A DNA stretch of 64,000 nucleotides from Alsobacter sp045348435 (GTDB lineage Bacteria > Pseudomonadota > Alphaproteobacteria > Rhizobiales > Beijerinckiaceae), in contig NZ_CP157484.1 in NCBI RefSeq assembly GCF_045348435.1, forward strand, positions 1 through 64,000, given 5' to 3'. The notes beneath the pieces were generated by a model. That model saw only the letters and a program-made list of their open reading frames with translations, was not told where the DNA came from and did no database searches. The first letter of the stretch is position 1; each line of letters opens with the position of its first letter. Positions 24,886 to 33,641 of this stretch are shown here, piece after piece. Position numbers and translations under genes: made by a program.

Positions 24886-25503
24886 GCGCGCAATTCCCTG
24901 ACGCCTTTCCGCTCGGGCGGCCTGCTCGGGGCGGACCCGTTCCTGTCGCTGCATCGCGAGATGAACCGGCTGTTCGACGACGTCATGCGGGGGGCGCCGC
25001 TCGCCGCCGCGGGCGGGCAGGGCGGCTCCACCCTGATCGCGCCCAACATCAATGTCAGCGAAACCGACACGGAGGTCCGCGTCACCGCCGAGCTGCCCGG
25101 CGTCACCGACAAGGACATCCATGTCGACCTGAATGACGACGTCCTGGTGATCCGCGGCGAGAAGAAGCTGGAGAAGAAGGAAGACAAGGAGAACTTCCAC
25201 TATATCGAGCGGTCCTACGGCACCTTCCAGCGGGCGCTGCAGCTGCCGTTCCCGGCCGATCCCGAGCAGGTGAAGGCGCATTTCGAGAACGGCGTGCTCA
25301 CCGTCACCCTGCCCAAGAACGCCAGGCAGGAGCGCGCCCGCCGCATCCAGGTGCAGACGGGCGGCGCGTCGCAGGGCGGCGGCGCCCAGATCGCCCCCCA
25401 GGCGGGAGGGCAGGCCGGCCACGGCTCCGGGGCGGGGCAGGGTAGCGGCCCCCAACCGGGCGGCGCGGCCCAGCCGGGCGGCTCGTCGAACCCGTCGTCC
25501 TGA
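24883..25503 (+). CDS. Small heat-shock protein (Hsp20/alpha-crystallin family)
   Basis: A 206-residue cytoplasmic holdase chaperone. The N-terminal arm contains DPFLSLHREMNRLFDDVM. The alpha-crystallin domain spans about residues 50-150 (PNINVSETDTEVRVTAELPG, VLVIRGEKK, RSYGTFQRALQLP, and the end motif ENGVLTVTLPK). A long Gly/Gln/Ala-rich tail (about 160-206) is unusual in composition. The start ATG at 24883 follows GAGGAGACC; the frame upstream lacks similarity. Translation may be temperature controlled (see the hairpin overlapping the ribosome-binding site). Confidence 0.93.
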   Translation: MARNSLTPFRSGGLLGADPFLSLHREMNRLFDDVMRGAPLAAAGGQGGSTLIAPNINVSETDTEVRVTAELPGVTDKDIHVDLNDDVLVIRGEKKLEKKEDKENFHYIERSYGTFQRALQLPFPADPEQVKAHFENGVLTVTLPKNARQERARRIQVQTGGASQGGGAQIAPQAGGQAGHGSGAGQGSGPQPGGAAQPGGSSNPSS

Positions 25504-25545
25504 CGGGCGCGCTCGCGCGGGCGGCCGGAGGGCCGTCCGCGTCGC

Positions 25546-26799
25546 TCAAGCGGCGGTGCGCGACAGGCCGCCGGCCATCCGCCTGCGGCTGAAGATCAGC
25601 CAGCACACCGCCGCGAGGTTGAAGCCGTTCCACAGGATGCCGTTCAGGAAGGCCATCCGGTAGGAGCTCGTCGCGTCGAAGATCACGCCCGACACATAGC
25701 CGCCGAACGCCATGCCCAGGATGGTGGCCGAGACGACGAGGCCGATCTTCGATCCCGCCTCGCGCGGCGGCAAGAGCTCGCGGCAGATCACCGCGTACAT
25801 CGGCACGATCCCACCCTGGAACAGGCCGAAGATGCCCGACACGATGTAGAGCGAGGTCAGCCCGTCGAAGAGCGTGTAGAGCGCCAGGGCGACGCCCTGC
25901 ATCAGCGATCCGATGAGCAGCGTCGTCGTCGCGCCGATCCGGTCGGCCACGAGGCCCGAGCCGATGCGCGACACGATGCCGAGCGACAGCATCAGCGACA
26001 GCATCTCGGCCCCGCGGGCGACGCCGTAGCCGAGGTCGCCGCAATAGGCGACGATGTGCACCTGCGGCATCGACATCGCCACGCAGCAGGAAAACCCGGC
26101 CGCGACGAGCAGCATCACCAGGAGCCGCGGCGAGACGCCGATGCCGGCCCGCGCCGTCTCGGTCGCCGCCTCGGCCTCGGCCATCATCTGCGCCGAGGGC
26201 CGGCCCCGCATGAAGTAGGAGAGCGGGATCACCGTCACGGCGATGAAGACGCCGATGCCGATATAGGTGGCGCGCCACCCCACGGCCGGGATGCCCCATT
26301 TGATCACCAGCGGCCAGATCGTGCCGGCCAGGTAGTTGCCTGACGCCACCACGACGACGGCGAGCCCGCGCCGCTTGATGAACCAGTGGGAGATGTCGGC
26401 CATCAGCGGCGCGAAGCCGACGCCGGCGAAGATGCCGATGAGCAGGCCATGCACGGCCGAGAACACGGCCAGGCTGGGCGCCATGCCGGCGAGCACGAAG
26501 CCTCCGCCGAGCCCGGCCGCCGCGACGGCCAGCAGCGCCGCGACGCCGGTCCGGTCCATGATGCGCCCCAGCATGATGGTGCCGAAGGCGACGCCGAACA
26601 TCATCAGCGTGTAGGGCAGGGAGGCGCCGGCGCGGTCCACGCCGAACTCCGCCTGCACGCTGGGCAGGACGACGATCACCGCCCACATGCCCGCGCCCAC
26701 GATCGTGGCGATCAGGAGCGAGAGGGCGAGGCGCGTATACGCGTAGGCGCTGTCGGGCGCGCGCGGGCCGGAGCCCAACAGGGTGGCAAACATCGCCAT
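25546..26799 (-). CDS. MFS transporter, oxalate/formate-antiporter-like
   Basis: A 417-residue transporter with twelve hydrophobic helices. Landmarks are MWAVIVVLPSVQAEFGVDR, the helix 2-3 loop GRIMDRTGV, and VADRIGATTTLLIG after helix 8. Organisation and length resemble the MFS group that includes oxalate:formate and monocarboxylate carriers, but the substrate is not known. The start chosen is the ATG at 26799; a second in-frame ATG follows two codons later. It lies 77 bp downstream of the CoxL-like gene on the same strand, so the two may be cotranscribed. Confidence 0.82.
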   Translation of the reverse strand: MAMFATLLGSGPRAPDSAYAYTRLALSLLIATIVGAGMWAVIVVLPSVQAEFGVDRAGASLPYTLMMFGVAFGTIMLGRIMDRTGVAALLAVAAAGLGGGFVLAGMAPSLAVFSAVHGLLIGIFAGVGFAPLMADISHWFIKRRGLAVVVVASGNYLAGTIWPLVIKWGIPAVGWRATYIGIGVFIAVTVIPLSYFMRGRPSAQMMAEAEAATETARAGIGVSPRLLVMLLVAAGFSCCVAMSMPQVHIVAYCGDLGYGVARGAEMLSLMLSLGIVSRIGSGLVADRIGATTTLLIGSLMQGVALALYTLFDGLTSLYIVSGIFGLFQGGIVPMYAVICRELLPPREAGSKIGLVVSATILGMAFGGYVSGVIFDATSSYRMAFLNGILWNGFNLAAVCWLIFSRRRMAGGLSRTAA

Positions 26800-26876
26800 G
26801 ATCAAGCTTTCGCCGCTGCGCAGGCGCCAGGATGGCGCGCCTGAGACACCGCACAGAGCATCTTTGCGGCGGCCGT

Positions 26877-29246
26877 TCAAGCCGGCCTTGGGGACGGTTC
26901 GGGCTCCCCGGCGCCCCGCAGCGCGGCCCAGACGCGCTGGGGCGTGGCCGGCATGTCCAGATGCTCGATCCCGAACGGCGCGAGCGCGTCCAGCACGGCG
27001 TTCATCACCGTGTGCGGCGCCCCAATCGCGCCCGCCTGCCCGGCGCCCTTCGCCCCGATCGGGTTGGCGTCGGTCGGGATCTCGACGAAGCTGACGTCGA
27101 AACGGGGCAGGTCCGCCGCGCGCGGGGCCTGGTAGTCCATGAAGGTCGCGGTGAGAAGCTGCCCCGAGTCGGGATCGTAGCGGATCTCCTCCATCAGCGC
27201 CTGGCCGACTCCCTGGGCGAGGCCGCCATGCACCTGCCCCTCGGCGAGCAGCGGGTTCACCAGCGCGCCGTAGTCGTCCACCGCCGTGTAGGCCATGAGC
27301 CGCGTCTCGCCGGTCTGCGGATCGATCTCGACCTCGGCGACATGGCACCCGTTCGGGAAGGTGTAGCTCTCGGAGGGATTGTGGCCATGGCCCTGCAGCG
27401 CCTCGTCGCCGGCCGAGGCCGCCTCCGCCGCCGCGCGGGCCAGCGAAATGGAGCGGGGCGGCCCGCCGTCGCGCGGACTCAACACGAACTCGCCGGCCGC
27501 ATAGGCCACGGCCTCCGCTTCGCCCTGCAGCAGGCGGGCGGCCAGGATGCGCCCGTTCCGGACGAGGTCGTCGGCCGCCAGCAGCAGCGCCGCGCCGCCC
27601 ATGTGGAGGGAGCGGGCGCCGCCATGGCCTCCGCCCCGCGGAACCGCGCGGGTGTCGCCCTGCACGAAGCGGAACGCCTGGGCCGGCAGGCCCAGCCTGG
27701 CGGCCGCGAGGCGCACGAAGCTGGTCTCGTGGCCCTGCCCGTTGGATTGCGTCCCAATCGCGAGGTCGATGCGGCCGTCCGGCGCCACCGAGAGCCAGGC
27801 GTCCTCATGCGGCTGTCCGCGCGAGGTCTCCAGGAAGCAGCCGATCCCGATCCCGCGCAGCCGGCCTGCGGCCCGGGACGCCTCGCGCCGCGCCGGAAAA
27901 CCGGCGTGGTCGGCCGCCGCCAGGGCCCTGCCCAGATTGGAGAGCGCGTCGCCCGAGTCGATCGCATAACCCAGCGCGTTCCGGTGCGGGAAGCTGCGGA
28001 TCAGGTTGCGCCGGCGAAGCTCAGCCGGATCGAGGCCGAGCCGCCGCGCGGCGACGTCGACCAGCCGCTCGATCACATAGTTCGCCTCCGGCTTGCCCGC
28101 GCCCCGATAGGCGTCGATCGGCGCCGTATGGGTGAACGCGCCGCGCACATCCATGCTGACGGCCGGAATGTCGTAGAGCCCGCCCATCGCCGGCGTCGGG
28201 GCCGTGGTCGAGCTGCCGGGCCCGAGCGAACTCACATAGGCCCCCAGATTGGCGATCGTCTCGACGGCCAGGGCCAGGAAGCGGCCGTCTGGGTCGAGGC
28301 CGAGCCGCGCCCGGGTCACGTTGTCCCGCGCGTGCACGCCGCCCGCGAACTCGTCGATCCGCTCGGCCGTCCAGCGCACGGGCGACCCCAGCCGCTTCGC
28401 CGCCCAGAGCACGAGCGCATATTCGGGGTAGACGACGTTCTTCATCCCGAACCCGCCGCCGACGTCCGGGCAGACCACGTCCAGCCGGTCGAGGGGGATG
28501 CGGAACACGCCCTCGGCCAGCTCGCGGCGAATCTGGTGCGCCGAGGCCCCGCTCAACGTCAGCAGATAGCGCTGCGCGGCTGCGTCCCAGGCGCCGATCG
28601 CGCCGCGCGTCTCGAGCGCCGCGGCCGCGATCCGGTTGTTGACGAGGCTGATCTCGACGACGTGCGCCGCCGCCGCCAGCGCCGCCGCGGTCCGGTCGCC
28701 GTCGCCGCGCCGATACCGGAACGCCAGGTTGCCGGGCGCCTCGGCCCAGACCTGGGGCGCGCCGGCGTCGAGCGAGGCCTGCGTGTCGGTGATGGACGGC
28801 TCGGTCTCGTAGGCGACCGCGATGAGGTCCAGCGCGTCGAGGGCCTGCTGGCGCGTGTCGGCGGCCACCAGGGCGACAGGGTCGCCCACATGGCGCGCGC
28901 GGTCGAGGCAGAGCGCCGGGCGCTCCGGCACGACGAGGCCGCATTCCGGCCCGAGCGCGAGCGAGCACGGCAGCGGCCCCAGGCCGTCGGCGGCGAGGTC
29001 GCGCCCCGTGAAGGCTCCGCGCACGCCCGGCGCCGCCAGCGCGGCCGAGACGTCGACGCTGAGTATCCTGGCGTGCGCATGGGGCGATCGCAGCACCGCC
29101 GCGTGCAGCGTCTGGTCCGGCCCGGCGTCGTCCACATAGGTCCCGCGTCCGGTCAGGAAGCGGCGGTCCTCGGCCCGCCGCTCGGATCGCGGGTCCCCGG
29201 ACGCGTCGTGGAGGAGAGACGCTCCGCCGTCGTTTCGGTTCGGCAT
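26877..29246 (-). CDS. Xanthine-dehydrogenase/CoxL-family molybdopterin-binding subunit
   Basis: A 789-residue large subunit of molybdenum hydroxylases. The N-terminal domain opens RFLTGRGTYVDDA with AAVLRSPHAHARILSVD; the second domain has PDVGGGFGMKN, AYRGAGKPEANYV, and SNGQGHETSF. The AYRGAG signature fits form II CoxL-like proteins rather than true CO dehydrogenase (AYRCSFR). The active-site motif reads GAKGAGQAGAIGAP, with Gln737 where catalytic members have Glu. Genes for the FAD and iron-sulfur subunits are not adjacent. Substrate unknown. Confidence 0.85.
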   Translation of the reverse strand: MPNRNDGGASLLHDASGDPRSERRAEDRRFLTGRGTYVDDAGPDQTLHAAVLRSPHAHARILSVDVSAALAAPGVRGAFTGRDLAADGLGPLPCSLALGPECGLVVPERPALCLDRARHVGDPVALVAADTRQQALDALDLIAVAYETEPSITDTQASLDAGAPQVWAEAPGNLAFRYRRGDGDRTAAALAAAAHVVEISLVNNRIAAAALETRGAIGAWDAAAQRYLLTLSGASAHQIRRELAEGVFRIPLDRLDVVCPDVGGGFGMKNVVYPEYALVLWAAKRLGSPVRWTAERIDEFAGGVHARDNVTRARLGLDPDGRFLALAVETIANLGAYVSSLGPGSSTTAPTPAMGGLYDIPAVSMDVRGAFTHTAPIDAYRGAGKPEANYVIERLVDVAARRLGLDPAELRRRNLIRSFPHRNALGYAIDSGDALSNLGRALAAADHAGFPARREASRAAGRLRGIGIGCFLETSRGQPHEDAWLSVAPDGRIDLAIGTQSNGQGHETSFVRLAAARLGLPAQAFRFVQGDTRAVPRGGGHGGARSLHMGGAALLLAADDLVRNGRILAARLLQGEAEAVAYAAGEFVLSPRDGGPPRSISLARAAAEAASAGDEALQGHGHNPSESYTFPNGCHVAEVEIDPQTGETRLMAYTAVDDYGALVNPLLAEGQVHGGLAQGVGQALMEEIRYDPDSGQLLTATFMDYQAPRAADLPRFDVSFVEIPTDANPIGAKGAGQAGAIGAPHTVMNAVLDALAPFGIEHLDMPATPQRVWAALRGAGEPEPSPRPA

Positions 29247-29413
29247 TCCAGATCGCCTTCCGCCCGGTCGGCGTCGGCCAGCGGCGACACTCGTCCCAGA
29301 TGGGTCTCGTAAACGGGCGGAGGTCCGGATTCAACGCGCGAGCCTGTCGGCCATGTGTCGATCGTCACATTGGAAGCGACGGTCATGGTCCATGATCCTG
29401 GCGAGGGACCATC

Positions 29414-29749
29414 ATGCGCAAGCGCCATCGATCGATCTATGCGGCGGCGTTCCTGGCCTTCGCGGCGGCGGGGCAGGCCGGCGCCTGTGACGGTCAGGCC
29501 GTGGCGACGCGCATCGCGTCGGCGGACGAGCACCGGTTCTGGGTGGACTTTTGGGCGGATCTCGACCCGCAGGAGTCCCGCGCGGAGGCGGGCTACTACG
29601 CGGCCGACGTCAAGGAGGCCTGGCGCATGGCGGCGGAGCCCGATTGCGCCTCCGCGCCGGACCTGCGCTGGACGAAGGCCCTGCTCAAGCGCCGCCTCGC
29701 CGCCCTGCAGGCCAGCCAGCTCGCGGCGGGCGTGCTGCCCGGCCGCTGA
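29414..29749 (+). CDS. Small secreted protein, function unknown
   Basis: A 111-residue protein with a signal peptide (HRSIYAAAFLAFAAAGQAGA). The mature part is helical (ATRIASADEHRFWVDFWADL, WTKALLKRRLAALQASQLAAG) with two cysteines (CDG near the cleavage site and DCAS). It has a core-like base composition and a GAGGG-type ribosome-binding site before the ATG. I recognise no family. It lies 105 bp upstream of the oxidase subunit IV peptide, which is too far apart to be sure of an operon. Confidence 0.6.
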   Translation: MRKRHRSIYAAAFLAFAAAGQAGACDGQAVATRIASADEHRFWVDFWADLDPQESRAEAGYYAADVKEAWRMAAEPDCASAPDLRWTKALLKRRLAALQASQLAAGVLPGR

Positions 29750-29854
29750 CGTCCGGCGCACGGTGTCGAACACAAACGCCGATGGGCTGCGACGCCGCCG
29801 GCCGACGGTCTAGAATCGCGCCGGCGAGGGGGCGAGGGCCGAGGAGGATCGGTC

Positions 29855-29998
29855 ATGGAACAGCGCGTCGCAGGCCAGCCGCCCCAAGTGGACCTTGAGG
29901 AGCACGAGCGCACCTACCGGATGTTCGTCCGCGGATGCCGATACGTGGCGCTCGCCGTGCCGCTGATCCTGCTGTTCATCTTCTACTGGACCGAGTGA
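29855..29998 (+). CDS. aa3-type cytochrome c oxidase subunit IV-like peptide
   Basis: A 47-residue protein. The family hallmark EEHERTYRMFVR is followed by one transmembrane helix (YVALAVPLILLFIFYW). This matches the bacterial aa3-type oxidase subunit IV family (PF07835-like), normally a small accessory helix of the complex. GAGGAGG lies 8-15 nt before the ATG. No other oxidase subunit gene is nearby, so its partner is encoded elsewhere. It converges with the glutathione peroxidase gene (stops 3 nt apart). Confidence 0.8.
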   Translation: MEQRVAGQPPQVDLEEHERTYRMFVRGCRYVALAVPLILLFIFYWTE

Positions 29999-30001
29999 CG
30001 C

Positions 30002-30571
30002 TCATCCGGCCTTGGCGATCTCGCGCTCGACGGCGGCGATGAGGGCGGAGGCGTTCGGATCGGTCGTCGTCGGGAACACCGCCGCCAGGCGCCCGTCAGC
30101 GCCGACGAGATATTTGTGAAAGTTCCAGCGCGGCAGGTCGCGCGGGCGCTCCGCCGCGGCCCACCTGTAGAACGGGTGGGCGTCCGGCCCCAGCACCTTG
30201 ACCTTGGCCGCCATGGGGAACGCCACCCCGTGCTGGCGCGCGATCCCGGCCGTCTCCTCGGACCCGCCGGGCTCCTGGCCGCCGAAGTCGTTCGACGGGA
30301 CGCCGATGACGGTGAGGCCGCGCGGCTTCATCGCTGTCCAGAGCGCCTGCAGCCCGCCCAGTTGCGAGGCGAAGCCGCAGAACGAGGCCGTGTTGACCAC
30401 CAGGACGGGCCGCGGCGCATAGGCGGCCAGCCGCAGGTCCTTCCCGTCCAGCCCCGCGAAGGTGAAGCTCCACGCGGTCCTGCCGCTCATCCCTGGGCCG
30501 GTCTCCGGCAGGGCCGGCGCGGCCCAGGAGGCCGCCAGTCCGGCCAGGATGGCGCGACGATCGAGGTTCAT
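30002..30571 (-). CDS. Glutathione peroxidase family protein, probably exported
   Basis: A 189-residue thiol peroxidase. The catalytic tetrad is visible: Cys65 in NTASFCGFASQ, Gln99 in DFGGQEPGG, and Trp149/Asn150 in WNFHKYL. The N-terminus MNLDRRAILAGLAASWAAPALP looks like a Tat-type signal (DRRAIL), so the enzyme probably works in the periplasm. A GGAGGAA ribosome-binding site precedes the ATG at 30571. It is divergent from catalase across 192 bp, which suggests shared oxidative-stress control. Confidence 0.88.
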   Translation of the reverse strand: MNLDRRAILAGLAASWAAPALPETGPGMSGRTAWSFTFAGLDGKDLRLAAYAPRPVLVVNTASFCGFASQLGGLQALWTAMKPRGLTVIGVPSNDFGGQEPGGSEETAGIARQHGVAFPMAAKVKVLGPDAHPFYRWAAAERPRDLPRWNFHKYLVGADGRLAAVFPTTTDPNASALIAAVEREIAKAG

Positions 30572-30763
30572 GGGGTTCCTCCGGCTCGCTCTGCAGGGAT
30601 GATGGAAGCGTCTACGGTCCGCTCCGGCCATCGGTTTCATCGCGCCGCGGATCACGTCGCCGCCTGCAACCTGGCGACGGCGACGGGCGTTGTGGCGTCA
30701 CGCCGGCGGCGGAGCCGCCGTTCGCGCATTCGGCTGCGCATCATCTCATCACAGGGGAGCGAC

Positions 30764-32362
<1,599 letters not shown>

Positions 32363-32471
32363 CCGTCCTGCGCCGCGGCTCCTGGCCGGCCGCGCTCGCA
32401 AGGGCCGGCCGGCCTGCGTCCGGGTCGCCTTGGCGCTTGCGTTCCGCGCGGCGAGCGCTCAAACCACCGGC

Positions 32472-33635
32472 ATGGACGCACAGCCTCCCTTCGACGCCGG
32501 TTTCGGGGTCTATATCCACTGGCCCTTCTGCGCCTCGAAGTGCCCGTATTGCGACTTCAACAGCCACGTCCGGCACGCCCCGGTGGACGAGGCGCGCTAT
32601 GTGGCCGCCTTCCGGCGCGAGATCGCCCATCAGGCGGCCCTGGCGCCCGGCCGCAAGGTCAGCTCCATCTTCCTGGGCGGCGGCACGCCCTCGCTGATGC
32701 AGCCCGCCACCGTCGGGGCGGTGCTCGACGCGGTCGCGGCGAACTGGGAGGTGGCCTCCGACGTCGAGGTGACGCTGGAGGCCAACCCGACCTCCGTCGA
32801 GGCCGCGCGCCTGCGCGGCTACCGGGCCGCGGGCGTCAACCGCGTCTCGCTCGGCGTGCAGGCGATGAACGACGCCGACCTCGTCGCGCTCGGGCGCCTG
32901 CACACGGCCGAGGAGGCCATGGCGGCCGTCGCGGTCGCGGCCAGCGTCTTCGACCGGTACTCGTTCGACCTGATCTACGCCCGTCCGGACCAGACGCCGG
33001 CCGCCTGGGCCGCCGAGCTCAAGGAGGCGATCGCCCGCGCGGCGGAGCACCTGTCGCTGTACCAGCTCACGATCGAGCCGGGCACGATGTTCGAGCGCCT
33101 GCGCGACGCCGGCAAGCTCGTGGTGCCGGACGCCGACGCCGCCAGAGCCCTCTACGAGACCACCCGCGAGGTCTGCGAGGCGCATGGTCTGCCCGGCTAC
33201 GAGATCTCCAACCACGCCCGGCCGGGCGCCGAGTGCCGCCACAACCTCGTCTACTGGCGCTATGGCGAATATGCCGGCGTCGGCCCCGGCGCCCATGCGC
33301 GGCTGGCGACCGGCAACGGCCGGCTGGCGATGTCGACCGAGCTCGTCCCGGAGAGCTGGCTCGCCCGGGTGGAGGCCGAAGGGCACGGCGTCGTCGACGT
33401 CGAGCGCCTGTCCGCCGAGGCGCAGGGCGACGAGTTCCTCCTAATGGGGCTGCGCCTGGTGGAGGGCGTCGATCCCGCCCGCTACGCCGCGCTCGCCGGG
33501 CGCGAACTCGACCCGCGCCGCATCGCCGACCTGTCGGGCGAGGGCCTCGTGGAGCAGCTGCCGGACAGCCGCCTGCGCGTCACCCGCGAAGGCTTCCCGG
33601 TGCTGGACGCCATCGTGGCGGATCTGGCGGCCTGA
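32472..33635 (+). CDS. hemW: Radical SAM protein HemW (heme chaperone)
   Basis: A 387-residue protein. The radical-SAM cluster motif is FCASKCPYC near residue 18-26 (CxxxCxxC), with GVYIHWPFC before it and LGGGTPSLM as the GGE-like substrate/SAM element. The C-terminal HemW domain begins around residue 290 (DEFLLMGLRLVEGVD). HemW inserts heme into respiratory proteins; it is often annotated as coproporphyrinogen III oxidase, but members with this N-terminus lack its activity. The ATG at 32472 is in position to open the conserved FDAGFGVYIHWPF block. Confidence 0.9.
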   Translation: MDAQPPFDAGFGVYIHWPFCASKCPYCDFNSHVRHAPVDEARYVAAFRREIAHQAALAPGRKVSSIFLGGGTPSLMQPATVGAVLDAVAANWEVASDVEVTLEANPTSVEAARLRGYRAAGVNRVSLGVQAMNDADLVALGRLHTAEEAMAAVAVAASVFDRYSFDLIYARPDQTPAAWAAELKEAIARAAEHLSLYQLTIEPGTMFERLRDAGKLVVPDADAARALYETTREVCEAHGLPGYEISNHARPGAECRHNLVYWRYGEYAGVGPGAHARLATGNGRLAMSTELVPESWLARVEAEGHGVVDVERLSAEAQGDEFLLMGLRLVEGVDPARYAALAGRELDPRRIADLSGEGLVEQLPDSRLRVTREGFPVLDAIVADLAA

Positions 33636-33641
33636 CGCCTT

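Noticed and set aside
26832..29312. 826-codon plus-strand frame opposite the CoxL-like gene
   Set aside because: It is a shadow of the molybdoenzyme gene, with no domain and His/Arg-rich low-complexity composition.
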